This document shows, piece by piece, positions 23,789 through 33,157 of a stretch of 64,000 nucleotides of DNA (within the stretch, counting starts at the first letter, position 1; each line of letters starts with the position of its first letter). The stretch comes from Microvirga flocculans ATCC BAA-817 (GTDB taxonomy: Bacteria > Pseudomonadota > Alphaproteobacteria > Rhizobiales > Beijerinckiaceae). The notes beneath the pieces are model-generated. The model saw only the letters and a program-made list of their open reading frames with translations. It had not been told where the DNA came from and did not search any database. The stretch lies in the NCBI RefSeq assembly GCF_000518665.1, contig NZ_JAEA01000008.1:206904-270903 (forward strand), read 5' to 3'. The translations under genes were made by a program, and so were the position numbers.

Positions 23789-24979
23789 TTGTTCACCCGG
23801 ATCGGCCCGGTCTTCCTGGGCCACTTCCTCATGACGATCTCTTTCGGCATGATCAACCCTGTCCTCGGACTGTACGCTCAAGGCTTCGGCGTCAGTGTCG
23901 GCCAGACAGGTTTTCTCTTCGCCATCGGTGCTGGGGTCAGCATTGTCGGAGCTCCTCTAGTCGGGCGGGCGGCAGAGCGCATCAGAGCGGAATACATCTG
24001 CATCGTTGTCTTTGCTCTGAGCAGCGTCAGCATTTGCGGGACTTATTTTTCCGACAGCTTCGGAGAGCTGTTGTTCTGGCGTTTCGTGGGCGGTGTTCAC
24101 GCAGCTGGCATCCCGACGCTGCTGGCGGCACTAAGCGCCTCAGTTCCGCGGGAAACGCGAGGCGTCGTTGCCTCGTGGATACAAGGGCTGATCCCTGTCG
24201 GATTCGTTGTCGGTCCTGCCCTGTCGGGGCTTTTCCTGAACTCGATATCGGGTCAGGGGATCGAGACGGCGGTCGCGGTCGCTGGCGCTCTATCCTGCCT
24301 GGCCTCTTTGGTCTTCGCCGTCGCGATCAGAAATGCGCTGGCCTCAGAGGCCCCACCCGCTGAGCGGAAGGTTCACGCTTGGAGTCAGCAGCCCGGGAAC
24401 GGAACCACGACGATGCTCTCCATCGTCGTGGTCCCCGTGATTGTATCGGTGACCGCCCTTTTCATCTATTCGGGGGTGTTCAGTGTTTTGTATCGTTGGG
24501 TCTCGCTCAGCGAGGGATCCGACACGGCGGTCATCGGCTTCGCCTACTCGTTCTTCAGCTTGTGCAACGCCTCCGCGCAGCTCTTCGTATTTCCGCTCAT
24601 TCATAAAAAGGTGGAGAGCAAGCGCCTCGCTCTCTACTCTATCGGCCTGTTGGCTCTTGGCGCACTGCTTCAGGTTGCGGGCAGCGGGACCGTGAACCTG
24701 ATGGTGAGCATCGCTTTCCTGACCACCGGAGCGGGCCTCTGCGCCTCGGCATGTACCGACTGGATCCTGCTTTCGATAGGAGACGGAGCCAAGACCGGCC
24801 TTTTCGGGACGTTAGGCCTGATCAACGGGGTCGCCAAGCTCCTGAGTCCGATCGCCCTGAGCTACGGCATCGCATATCTGTCTTTAGGAACTCTCTTCGG
24901 CGTGGTGACGCTTCTGGCGAGTACCGCACTGGCCGTGGCCATGATCCACTCCGTTCTGCGGCCTGCCCGAGCGGTGTGA
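23789..24979 (+). CDS. MFS transporter (probable product exporter)
   Basis: A 396-residue major-facilitator protein with about twelve hydrophobic segments. It has an MFS-like loop after the second helix (LVGRAAERIRAEY) and a central hydrophilic loop near residues 190-205. Start is TTG (GGAG about eight bases upstream), 24 bp after the NDK-like gene, hence the same operon. In a biosynthetic cluster such a pump usually exports the product and gives self-protection; the substrate cannot be told. Confidence 0.85.
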   Translation: MFTRIGPVFLGHFLMTISFGMINPVLGLYAQGFGVSVGQTGFLFAIGAGVSIVGAPLVGRAAERIRAEYICIVVFALSSVSICGTYFSDSFGELLFWRFVGGVHAAGIPTLLAALSASVPRETRGVVASWIQGLIPVGFVVGPALSGLFLNSISGQGIETAVAVAGALSCLASLVFAVAIRNALASEAPPAERKVHAWSQQPGNGTTTMLSIVVVPVIVSVTALFIYSGVFSVLYRWVSLSEGSDTAVIGFAYSFFSLCNASAQLFVFPLIHKKVESKRLALYSIGLLALGALLQVAGSGTVNLMVSIAFLTTGAGLCASACTDWILLSIGDGAKTGLFGTLGLINGVAKLLSPIALSYGIAYLSLGTLFGVVTLLASTALAVAMIHSVLRPARAV

Positions 24980-25111
24980 CCGGCATCCCGCCACACCGTA
25001 AAGTGCCCTCTGCCCAGACCATGGCAGTCCCGGCTTGCGAAGGCGCACCTTGTCCATCCACCCTTCTCTATCGAGCGGCCGTATCCGCTTGTTTCGCCCA
25101 AGGAAAATACT

Positions 25112-26452
25112 ATGCGCATCGCGATGATTGGGGCCGGCTATGTCGGGCTGGTGTCCGGAGCATGCTTTGCGGACTTCGGCCATGAAGTTTGCTGCATCGA
25201 CACGGACCAGGGGAAGATCGACGCCCTCGTCAAGGGTCAGATCCCAATCTTCGAGCCTGGGCTTGAGGATCTCGTCGCGGACAACGTGAGAGGCGGACGA
25301 CTGACATTCGGGACAGACCTGCAAGAGGCCGTCAGATCAGCGTCTGCGGTCTTCATCGCCGTCGGCACCCCGTCCCGCCGCGGCGACGGCCATGCCGATC
25401 TCTCTTACGTCTATCAGGCGGCACGAGACATTGCCGGAGCAATGCATGGCTATACGGTGGTGGTCACTAAATCGACCGTGCCCGTGGGTACCGGCGACGA
25501 GGTGGAGCGGATCATCCGTGAGACCCGTCCCGATGCGGACTACGCGGTGGTCTCCAACCCTGAGTTCCTGCGCGAGGGCGCGGCCATTTCGGATTTCAAG
25601 CGTCCGGACCGAATCGTGATCGGGACTGAGGACGGTCGCGCACAGGCCGTCATGGCGGAGCTGTACCGGCCCCTCTACCTCAATCAAGCGCCGCTTGTCG
25701 TCACGTCTCGACGCACGGCAGAGCTGACGAAGTACGCCGCCAACGCTTTTCTGGCGACGAAGATCACGTTCATCAATGAAATGGCCGACCTGTGCGAGAA
25801 GGTCGGGGCGGATGTCCAGGATGTCGCCCGCGGGATCGGCCTGGATAAACGGATCGGCCCGAAGTTCCTGCATGCTGGCCCCGGCTATGGCGGATCGTGT
25901 TTCCCAAAGGACACTTTAGCCCTGATCAAGACAGCACAAGACCACGCTTCTCCAGTCCGGCTGGTCGAGACTGTTGCGTCGGTCAACGACCAGCGCAAGC
26001 GCGCCATGAGCCGGAAGATTATCGCGGCTTGTGGCGGTTCGGTCCGTGGAAAGACGGTGGCGCTGCTGGGCCTGACCTTCAAGCCCAACACGGATGATCT
26101 CAGAGACGCCCCGTCTCTCGCGATCGTCACGGCCCTGCAGGATGCAGGAGCAAGGGTGCGCGCCTATGATCCGGAGGGGATGGAGGCGGCTCGAGATCTC
26201 TTGCCGGATGTGGAATTCGCGCCGGATCCCTACGCTTGCGCCCATGATGCCAGCGCGTTGGTCATCGTGACGGAATGGGATGTGTTCCGCGCATTGGATC
26301 TGGGGCGTCTGAAACACCTTCTGCTCGAACCGGTAATCGTCGATTTACGCAACGTCTATGATCCGCGGGAACTCGAGCGGACCGGCTTCCGATATGTTAG
26401 CGTCGGTCGCCCTTTAATCTCTGACAGCCGCTCCGACCGAGCGATGGCATGA
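25112..26452 (+). CDS. ugd: UDP-glucose 6-dehydrogenase
   Basis: This enzyme oxidises UDP-glucose to UDP-glucuronate with NAD in two steps. The Rossmann motif GAGYVGLVSG is at residues 7-16, NPEFLREG mid-protein, and the catalytic Cys lies in GPGYGGSCFPKD near residue 260. Length 446 is normal. It follows the MFS gene after a 132-bp gap on the same strand. It may supply a sugar nucleotide for the upstream cluster or serve exopolysaccharide synthesis independently. Confidence 0.93.
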   Translation: MRIAMIGAGYVGLVSGACFADFGHEVCCIDTDQGKIDALVKGQIPIFEPGLEDLVADNVRGGRLTFGTDLQEAVRSASAVFIAVGTPSRRGDGHADLSYVYQAARDIAGAMHGYTVVVTKSTVPVGTGDEVERIIRETRPDADYAVVSNPEFLREGAAISDFKRPDRIVIGTEDGRAQAVMAELYRPLYLNQAPLVVTSRRTAELTKYAANAFLATKITFINEMADLCEKVGADVQDVARGIGLDKRIGPKFLHAGPGYGGSCFPKDTLALIKTAQDHASPVRLVETVASVNDQRKRAMSRKIIAACGGSVRGKTVALLGLTFKPNTDDLRDAPSLAIVTALQDAGARVRAYDPEGMEAARDLLPDVEFAPDPYACAHDASALVIVTEWDVFRALDLGRLKHLLLEPVIVDLRNVYDPRELERTGFRYVSVGRPLISDSRSDRAMA

Positions 26453-26512
26453 ACACTTGGCTGCAGAAGCCATTTATATCTGCCAAAGACTGCATCGGGG
26501 CGTAGGCCAGTA

Positions 26513-26926
26513 TCATGTGCCTTTCGAAGGTTGCAGTGTTTTATCGCCGCCCGTACCGCCGGAGGCGATTTGAACCACGAGATTGACGATCGCCTGGCGC
26601 GTGTCGGAACTTTCAATCGTTGAGAACGCCTTCAGCAGCCTGAACGCTTGAACGGTGTTGGCGAGCCCGAGGATGCTGTTCGGATCCCCCTCGTTGGGCT
26701 CTACTTCGTCATAGAAGAAGGTGATCGGCACATTGAGGACCCGGGCCAGCTCTTCCAGGCGTCCGGATCCGATCCGGTTGATGCCCTTCTCGTACTTCTG
26801 GACCTGCTGGAAGGTCACCCCGAGCTTCTCCCCGAGGACCGATTGCGACATCCCGATCGATGCGCGCCGCGCACGGATGCGGCGGCCGATCTCCTCGTCC
26901 CGTGCGCTGGGCTTTTTCTTTGTCAT
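26513..26926 (-). CDS. XRE-family transcriptional regulator
   Basis: A 137-residue regulator with a Cro/C1 HTH at residues 13-68 (IRARRASIGMSQSVLGEKL then VTFQQVQKYEKGINRI), the arrangement common in Rhizobiales SinR-like regulators, and a helical C-terminal half. The ATG at 26926 has AAGGTAG five bases upstream. Its target is unknown; it converges with ugd and follows the LysR gene on the same strand. Confidence 0.88.
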   Translation of the reverse strand: MTKKKPSARDEEIGRRIRARRASIGMSQSVLGEKLGVTFQQVQKYEKGINRIGSGRLEELARVLNVPITFFYDEVEPNEGDPNSILGLANTVQAFRLLKAFSTIESSDTRQAIVNLVVQIASGGTGGDKTLQPSKGT

Positions 26927-26974
26927 GGTAGCTACCTTCAATACCATCCTGGAAGTTCAGCTGGGATTTTTCCC

Positions 26975-28018
26975 TTAGGAAGCTCCCGCAAATCCCTCGA
27001 ACCAATTCACGAGCGGCTGCCCCTTATATTCCTGCGGCAGATCCTTCGGATGAATGAACTCGTCCCGAAACCACGGGAAATGACGGGCGTCGAAGCTCTC
27101 GACGATCCACTCAATGCTCCGCCTGATCCTGGGAATGCGCTTTGCTTCCGGATGATAGGTCAGCCAGATGTCGAAAGAAAACCGGAGATCAAGATCGAGC
27201 GGGACGATCCGCGCCCCGATCGCCGAGGCGTAAGTCGGCAGCCAGCCGATCCCAGCGCCTTTGGCGATCGCCCAGTAGTGCGCGCTGCTCACGTTGGTGC
27301 GCATGGCGACAAATCCTTCTTGAGGAACGCCGCCGGCAAGCTGTTCGAAAACCTGCTTGGTCGTGGTCTGCTCCGCCATCTGCAGCACGATGCGGTGCTG
27401 GAAGATCTCCTCGAACCTCTTCGGAGCCCCGTACGTGTCGATATATGACCGCGACGCATAGGGCATTGAATGGAGACGCCCTAGCTTGACCACCTTGAGG
27501 TCGGGCGCGGTCGGCTGCGTCAGCTGCACCGATGCGTCCGCTTCCATGCGCAGGACGTCGGCGGAGCGCATGCCGCAGTTCAGGTCGACGATCAGGCGCG
27601 GATATCCGCGCTGGAACTCGACGAGGCGCGGCGCAAGCCAGAAGGTTCCGAGCCCTTCCGTGACGGCGATCTTCACCTCACCCGAGAGCAGCGGAACGGC
27701 CTGGTCACGGGTCCGGGTCAGATCGAAGGCTGCCACCTCCATCCGCTCAGCGGAAACCAGGATCTTGGAGCCCTCAGGCGTCAGCCGGATCCCGTCGACG
27801 TGGCGCGTCATCAGGACGGTGCCGAGTTGCTCCTCAAGCTCCTGGATGCGGCGGCGCAGCACATTGATCGAATGCCCAAGATGTTCGGAAGCGGACCGGA
27901 AGCTTCCGCGACGGGCAACCTCGAGAAAGATCCGTATGCCGTCCCAATCCGGCTGTCTCAATGCTGTCGAGCCAGGGCGTTCCTCACATGGAACACCCCT
28001 TTTCACTTTCGGCTGCAT
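26975..28018 (-). CDS. LysR-family transcriptional regulator
   Basis: A winged-HTH (residues 22-80: WDGIRIFLEVARRGSFRSAS and the following recognition helix) is followed by a periplasmic-binding-protein-like effector domain (residues 110-310). Start at 28018 is supported by GGGGAG a few bases upstream. It is divergent from the GNAT/isochorismatase operon with 65 bp between, the classic arrangement of a LysR regulator with its target. The inducer is unknown. Confidence 0.9.
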   Translation of the reverse strand: MQPKVKRGVPCEERPGSTALRQPDWDGIRIFLEVARRGSFRSASEHLGHSINVLRRRIQELEEQLGTVLMTRHVDGIRLTPEGSKILVSAERMEVAAFDLTRTRDQAVPLLSGEVKIAVTEGLGTFWLAPRLVEFQRGYPRLIVDLNCGMRSADVLRMEADASVQLTQPTAPDLKVVKLGRLHSMPYASRSYIDTYGAPKRFEEIFQHRIVLQMAEQTTTKQVFEQLAGGVPQEGFVAMRTNVSSAHYWAIAKGAGIGWLPTYASAIGARIVPLDLDLRFSFDIWLTYHPEAKRIPRIRRSIEWIVESFDARHFPWFRDEFIHPKDLPQEYKGQPLVNWFEGFAGAS

Positions 28019-28083
28019 ACGCACTCCCCGCAACAACCTAACCTTTATCAAGTCCTTCTAGTTGCACAACCCCCGGGGCAGCC

Positions 28084-29331
28084 ATGAGCGTGCATGACCA
28101 TAATACGACCCGTGAAGCCAACTTGGCACGCTCGAGCCAAGCCGCTGGCCGGACGCTGAAAGACCTTGATCCCCAACGCTTTGCGCGCCGACACGTCGTG
28201 TTCAATCCGAATGGGCCCCAGGTCGACGCCTTGATCGAGAAAGCCCGGCGGGAACTCCCGGGCCTGACCGGGGCAGACGTCGTCCACCGCGTCCTTTCCC
28301 ACAACCCTGACGTTCTATGGGCGCTTGCGCGGCGGGACAGGTACTCGGCGGCGGATCCGAAGGGCGAGGGTTTCGTGGCCCTCCTGCCCCTGAACGAGGC
28401 CGGATTGGAGCAACTGGTCCGTGGGACTTTCGACGCGAGCAACCCCGACACCAGTCTCCTGACGACGCAGAGCGAAAAGCCTGCCGCGATCTACGTCTGG
28501 GCCATCCATGCCCTCGGAACGCTGGCCGGCGCGGTCCCGCTGGTCTTCGAGAAGATCTCGTCGCCTCTGTACCAGGACGCGGACCTCTATGCCCGCGCCG
28601 TCACGATTGACGGCCACCGGTTCCTTGAGGCGCTCGGGTTCGTGCAGGGCACGTCCTGGCGGGGGCATGCCGCGCCGCACCTCCACGTCTACAAGCGCTC
28701 CGCCGAAACCGGGGATGTCCGTCCGATTTACGACAGCTACCGCCAAGGGACGGGCAAGGCGCTTACCGTGTCCGTGGCCCGGTCGATGGAGGATCTGGCG
28801 CGCGTCATCAGCATCCGCAGCGCCGTCTACATTGGTGAGCAGACCTGCCCTTATGACGAGGAGTTCGACGGCAACGACCTCTCGGCGACGCACCTCGTCG
28901 GCTACATCGGCGACGAGCCGGCCGGCTGCCTGCGCATCCGCTACTTCGCGGACTTCGCGAAGGTGGAGCGCCTCGCCGTCCGGCAGGAGTTCCGCAGCAG
29001 CCGTCTCTCCTTCCAGCTCGTCCGGGCCGCCATCGATCTCTGCCGGGTGAAAGGCTACCGCCGTCTCTATGGACATGCTCAGAAACGCCTCGTCCCATTC
29101 TGGGGCCGGTTCGGCTTCAAGGTGTTCGACGGCGCGCAGGAGCTGGTCTTCTCGGACTTCGACTACGTCGAGATGGTGCTCGAGACCGAACGGCACCCCG
29201 AGGCCATTTCCATCGGCACGGACCCTTACAGGATCATCCGCCCTGAAGGCCGCTGGCATCGCCCCGGCGTGCTGGAGAGTTCGGCGCAGCGCGCGGTCAC
29301 CCGCCCCTCCGTCGACGGAAAGGCCGCATAA
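28084..29331 (+). CDS. Large GNAT-family N-acetyltransferase
   Basis: A 415-residue protein. The C-terminal half (about residues 235-365) has GNAT features: HLVGYIGDEPAGCLRIR as the central strands, VERLAVRQEFRSSRLSFQL where the acetyl-CoA pyrophosphate loop falls, and VPFWGRFGFKVF as motif B. The N-terminal half (residues 60-220) looks like a second, degenerate GNAT unit. The acceptor is unknown. First gene of an operon with an isochorismatase-like hydrolase (TAATG junction), probably controlled by the divergent LysR protein. Confidence 0.82.
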   Translation: MSVHDHNTTREANLARSSQAAGRTLKDLDPQRFARRHVVFNPNGPQVDALIEKARRELPGLTGADVVHRVLSHNPDVLWALARRDRYSAADPKGEGFVALLPLNEAGLEQLVRGTFDASNPDTSLLTTQSEKPAAIYVWAIHALGTLAGAVPLVFEKISSPLYQDADLYARAVTIDGHRFLEALGFVQGTSWRGHAAPHLHVYKRSAETGDVRPIYDSYRQGTGKALTVSVARSMEDLARVISIRSAVYIGEQTCPYDEEFDGNDLSATHLVGYIGDEPAGCLRIRYFADFAKVERLAVRQEFRSSRLSFQLVRAAIDLCRVKGYRRLYGHAQKRLVPFWGRFGFKVFDGAQELVFSDFDYVEMVLETERHPEAISIGTDPYRIIRPEGRWHRPGVLESSAQRAVTRPSVDGKAA

Positions 29332-29927
29332 TGGCCGTCATCCCTCTCCGGTCCTATGTGGATTCTTCCGCAGTTCCGACGCTGGTGTTGGTCGACCTGC
29401 AGCAGGAATACGTCACGCCGCCCCGCGGCCTCGCCATGCCGCAGGCGGAGCAGGCCCTCGACAAGTGCCGCGACGCGTTAGTGCACGCGCGGGCCATGGG
29501 CTTCCCCGTGGCGTTCGTGCGGTGGATGGGCCGCGCGCCGTTCTTCAATGCGGCGGCTCCGTTTTCGCGCTGGATTGAAGGCTTCGAACCGACCGGCGGC
29601 GACATGGTCTTCGAACGCGACCGGCCCTCATGTTTTGCGAGCAAGCCGTTTGCCGAGGTGATGGGCTCGTCCAGCAGCATCGTCATGGCCGGGTTCGCTG
29701 GGGAGGCGGCATGTCTCTCGACCATGGTCGACGCATTCCACCGCGGCAAACAGATCACCTATCTCACGGACGCGTCAGCGAGCCACTCCCTTGAAGAACT
29801 CGACGGAACGGAGGTCCACAATGTCATCGGAAAGCTTGCCGGCATCTACGGTGAGATCCAAACGACGGCCGAATGGGTCGTCTCCACGAGCCAAGCGCTG
29901 CTCAACACGGGCTGGCTCAATGGATAA
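29331..29927 (+). CDS. Isochorismatase-family cysteine hydrolase
   Basis: A 198-residue alpha/beta hydrolase with the family features: an early Asp in VLVDLQQEYV (about residue 21) and the nucleophile Cys in MAGFAGEAACLSTMVDAF (about residue 123). Members hydrolyse amides, carbamates or isochorismate. The initiating ATG overlaps the GNAT stop and its own stop overlaps the next small ORF, so the three form a coupled operon. The substrate is unknown. Confidence 0.87.
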   Translation: MAVIPLRSYVDSSAVPTLVLVDLQQEYVTPPRGLAMPQAEQALDKCRDALVHARAMGFPVAFVRWMGRAPFFNAAAPFSRWIEGFEPTGGDMVFERDRPSCFASKPFAEVMGSSSSIVMAGFAGEAACLSTMVDAFHRGKQITYLTDASASHSLEELDGTEVHNVIGKLAGIYGEIQTTAEWVVSTSQALLNTGWLNG

Positions 29928-30135
29928 GGAGCATGATTTCACCGGCATTGTCGCCGATTTGGATTGGCTCATCAAGCTTCTGGAAGGGACGGACGCCGCC
30001 ATCGCCGTGCTATGCCTCAAGATGGCCCGCATGGAGCTTCAGATGAAGATCCACAACGTGACCAGTGAAGAATTTGAGGCGCTCTGCGACTTCATGAACT
30101 CAGCGACATCCAAGCTGGCGGACATAGCTCAATAG
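29920..30135 (+). CDS. Small helical hypothetical protein
   Basis: A 71-residue acidic protein, MDKEHDFTGIVADLDWLIKL at the start, helical throughout. Its ATG lies inside the end of the isochorismatase gene (eight-base overlap), so it is translationally coupled to it, and its stop overlaps the convergent gene by seven bases. Family not recognised; the coupling is the main support. Confidence 0.65.
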   Translation: MDKEHDFTGIVADLDWLIKLLEGTDAAIAVLCLKMARMELQMKIHNVTSEEFEALCDFMNSATSKLADIAQ

Positions 30136-30359
30136 CGGTCTGCAGCTTTCTGGCCGACAACGTACCCGGTATCCTTCGCAATCCGCACCGCGACGCGGCT
30201 CCAGCGACGTTGGGTCAGTCTGTTGCCTGCCCTGCCCGCATCACGGGCATGATCGCGGGCGATGAAGTAGGCAGACTCGCCATGATCTTTGATGAGCGCG
30301 GAGGCGTCATCACGAACTTGGATCCTGGCGTCACGCCAGCGTCTGAATATTGAAAGCAT
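30129..30359 (-). CDS. Small basic hypothetical protein
   Basis: A 76-residue Arg-rich, probably helical protein (MLSIFRRWRDARIQVRDDAS at the start). I recall short proteins of this shape in Methylobacteriaceae-like genomes, of unknown role. It converges on the preceding small ORF with seven bases of overlap. The 125 bp to the next gene carry its upstream region and that of the following plus-strand operon. Confidence 0.6.
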   Translation of the reverse strand: MLSIFRRWRDARIQVRDDASALIKDHGESAYFIARDHARDAGRAGNRLTQRRWSRVAVRIAKDTGYVVGQKAADRY

Positions 30360-30484
30360 GGGGCTTGAGCAACTTAACTGGATGAACAGAGACTATCCGC
30401 CTGCACGCTATCCTGTAAATGACGGATCCCGCTCCCTTTCCCTGCTGCTAGCAGAGGCATAGGCGTATCTTCTACGTACAAGCC

Positions 30485-31846
30485 ATGGCAATTTTCTCAC
30501 GCCGCACTCTCCAAACTTTCCTGAACGAGCTGGCTCCAAGGCTCGACGATGAGGCTCGGAAGAAAATTCTGAGCAGCCTCAATGGACGCAAGGCCTCTGT
30601 GGCCTTAGGCTTCGAGTGGGAATTGATTGTCCTCACGCTCCTCAACCGTATCGGATCCGTCCGGTATGAACCCGATCTAGGCGCTTCGCGCAGGCCCGAT
30701 GTGCTCTTCAGCTCAGACGACGAGCAGCCGATCCACTTCCTGGCCGACATCACGACTGTCACCGATGAGGGTCTTGAGGAAGACAACCCAGTGCTCAAGT
30801 TCTCGGCGTTCCTCCGGGAGAAAGCATCGAAACTCGGCATCCCGGGCGGCTTCAACTATGATGTGCGCGGCCAGAGGGACGCCGCAGGCAAGATGCGCCT
30901 CATGCTGCCCCGAGAGCGCTTTCGCGAATTTCTGGAGAGCCGGGTCACGCCCGAACTGAAGCGGATCCAGCGGGAAAAGCCCGAGACCCATCGGTTCGAT
31001 ATTGAGGAGCCGCCGGACGTCAGTTTCTCGATTGGTTATGACGCTAGAGAAAAGTTCTGGAGCGGTCACTACCCGTCCTATGTGGCTGCGTCTTCCGCCG
31101 ATCAGAACTCCGTCTTCTCTGCGCTAAAGAAGAAGGCGCGGCAGCTGAAAGAGTCTATCCAGGATTCATCTGACCCCGCTGAGGCTTCTGCACCGCCTCT
31201 CGGCATCGTGCTCTGTGACGGGAACTGCCGCCTGTTGCAGCTCGATGCATCCGGGCAGATTAGCCTGCCCCGCGTGATCGGCCGCTTCTTCGAGCAAACC
31301 ACGTCGATCAGCTTCGTCCTGGCACTCACCTTTCCTCCCGTTAGGCTCGACATGTTCGGAGCTCACCAGGACCACATGATTCTGGGAACACTCTATTCAA
31401 ATCCTAGAGCAAGGGCCCCGATCGATCACGACCACATGCTGGACCTGCTGAATCGTGGCCTCGGTACGTTGCCCCAGCCGATCGCGACGCCGGCTGCGGC
31501 CTTGGGCTGGATGGAACGGAGGCCGAACCCTTACGCCGGCAAACCCTTTTCCAATGTGCGCTATGGAGTTCAAAGCATCATGGGCGGCGTCAACAATGTG
31601 AAGATCTCGGCTCGATTGGTTCTCGATCTCCTCGCGGGCGAGATAACCGCTGCGGAGCTGGCGGAGAAGACCGGCCAGCCGAATGATCCGGATTGGCTCA
31701 AGAACCCGTTCTTACATGCCGTAAAGGCAGGTCAGCTGATCAAGGACATCAAAGTGTCGCGCGATGAGCACAACGACGATGATTGGCTCGAGATCGAATT
31801 TGTCTCCGGGGATCCTGCCGTGTCGCGGTTTCGCATTGATGAATGA
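30485..31846 (+). CDS. Putative PD-(D/E)XK-like nuclease, defence-type
   Basis: A 453-residue protein I cannot name. Its N-terminal part has a nuclease-like arrangement: helix Glu in LGFEWELIVLTLL (about residue 44), Asp in ASRRPDVLFSS (about 70) and a strand FLADITTVTDEG (about 85-96), where an Asp takes the place of the usual Glu of ExK and no Lys follows in register. Activity is therefore uncertain. The remainder has no visible motif. Its stop overlaps the PIN-like gene by four bases; the pair is followed by a CD-NTase-like and a DUF6602-like gene. Confidence 0.5.
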   Translation: MAIFSRRTLQTFLNELAPRLDDEARKKILSSLNGRKASVALGFEWELIVLTLLNRIGSVRYEPDLGASRRPDVLFSSDDEQPIHFLADITTVTDEGLEEDNPVLKFSAFLREKASKLGIPGGFNYDVRGQRDAAGKMRLMLPRERFREFLESRVTPELKRIQREKPETHRFDIEEPPDVSFSIGYDAREKFWSGHYPSYVAASSADQNSVFSALKKKARQLKESIQDSSDPAEASAPPLGIVLCDGNCRLLQLDASGQISLPRVIGRFFEQTTSISFVLALTFPPVRLDMFGAHQDHMILGTLYSNPRARAPIDHDHMLDLLNRGLGTLPQPIATPAAALGWMERRPNPYAGKPFSNVRYGVQSIMGGVNNVKISARLVLDLLAGEITAAELAEKTGQPNDPDWLKNPFLHAVKAGQLIKDIKVSRDEHNDDDWLEIEFVSGDPAVSRFRIDE

Positions 31847-33111
31847 GAGAGCGGCCCACGAGGGAGTGTGCCGTTCTCTGGTTGGCAGCGGGCCTCGTGC
31901 TCTTGGATAAGGAAGTGGACTTGGAAAGCAGCGCGCGAGCAGGCGAAGGTCTCGTCAGGGCGAAGTTCGTAGCTCTGGACACCTCTCATCTTTGCAAGTT
32001 GATTCATGACCGGTTTGAGCGAAACAGCCATAAGCGAAACGCCGCCAAGGCCTTCGAGGCAAGCCTACTTGAGCATGGCTATGTCCTGTTCCTCTGCTGG
32101 CATCACTTCGCAGAACTGCTGACGCATGGCGACCAAGCCGTCGTCGCGGAGCGTATCGCATACATCCGCGATCTTCCCATGGTTGCCTGGGTCAGGTCTT
32201 ACAACAAAGATGTGAGCCTCGGATCGATCGCGGACATTCTCGCTGCCGAGACGGAAGCTGCCTTCACTTTACCGGGACCAAGCGCATTGGCGGTCCGCGA
32301 TAAAGTCGCCCAGGACATCATCAAAGTGGGCCCGGGCACAGAGATCGTAGGCCCGCATGAGGAAATGTGGCTAGCGCTTCAGCCAGTATTCTCAAGGCAG
32401 GCGGAGAAGAGCCGGAAAGTCGTGGCTATCTCCCGTTCCGGCTTCGTGGATATGTCCGACACCAAGATCTCCGATCTCATGACGAGAGCGCTCTACAAGC
32501 CAGACGAGGCCGAACGGAACTTGAAGGTTCTCCAGGCGCGCTTGGCTGCCGACATCAAGGCTCGGGGAGACAAGAGGATTTCAGACGCGAAGGCGGTTGC
32601 CGCGGAGTTTTTCGCCGTTGTGAAGGAGGAGAGCAGCCACGTCCTCGCCACTCCTGGAAATGCGGTGCTGCGCCATCTGGTGCATCAAGGCCTGGATGAG
32701 GGGGATATCGGACCTGAGATGACGGTCGGTGAGGCTACCGAATTGATCGAGTTCCGCAAGAAACTTCAGGTCGCCAGCCGCGTGAACGGCATCCCTTTTC
32801 CCGACCTCAAGGCAAAGGTTTCATCGTCCCAGATTCCATCCTGGATCGTTGAGAAGTCTCTGGTTCGGCATGGACAAGATCTCAGGGAGCGTAAAGGAAG
32901 CGACTTGGTCGACGGGTACCTCATGTGCCTCTCGCCTTATATCGATCTTACCCTCATCGATAAGCGTACGTGGGAAAATGCCCGCCGGGCTCGATCGAAG
33001 TCTCCTGAGTTTTCGGATTTGGTTGGCAGGGTTGAGCGTTCGCCGGACTACTCCGGCGTTAGCAATCATCTGAGCGCGGCATCCCCGGAAAAGGCAGCTG
33101 CTACGCGATGA
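31843..33111 (+). CDS. Protein with PIN-like nuclease domain
   Basis: A 422-residue protein. Acidic residues fall at PIN-domain positions: Asp in KFVALDTSHLCKL (about residue 46), Glu in WHHFAELLTHG (about 90), and, after a long helical insertion, Asp residues in GSDLVDGYLMCLSPYIDLTLIDKRTW near residue 370 (several separate segments). PIN domains cleave RNA, often in toxins. The distance between halves is unusual, so the call is tentative. Coupled to the upstream gene by ATGA overlap, 46 bp before the CD-NTase-like gene. Confidence 0.5.
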   Translation: MRERPTRECAVLWLAAGLVLLDKEVDLESSARAGEGLVRAKFVALDTSHLCKLIHDRFERNSHKRNAAKAFEASLLEHGYVLFLCWHHFAELLTHGDQAVVAERIAYIRDLPMVAWVRSYNKDVSLGSIADILAAETEAAFTLPGPSALAVRDKVAQDIIKVGPGTEIVGPHEEMWLALQPVFSRQAEKSRKVVAISRSGFVDMSDTKISDLMTRALYKPDEAERNLKVLQARLAADIKARGDKRISDAKAVAAEFFAVVKEESSHVLATPGNAVLRHLVHQGLDEGDIGPEMTVGEATELIEFRKKLQVASRVNGIPFPDLKAKVSSSQIPSWIVEKSLVRHGQDLRERKGSDLVDGYLMCLSPYIDLTLIDKRTWENARRARSKSPEFSDLVGRVERSPDYSGVSNHLSAASPEKAAATR

Positions 33112-33157
33112 GTGGCCAATCCGCATACGGACTGAGGCTTCAGCACGAAAGGTAATC

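Noticed and set aside
18365..24979. Lasso-peptide cluster
   Set aside because: The Cys-less synthetase resembles McjC, but no precursor peptide, B-type protease or RRE protein is present.
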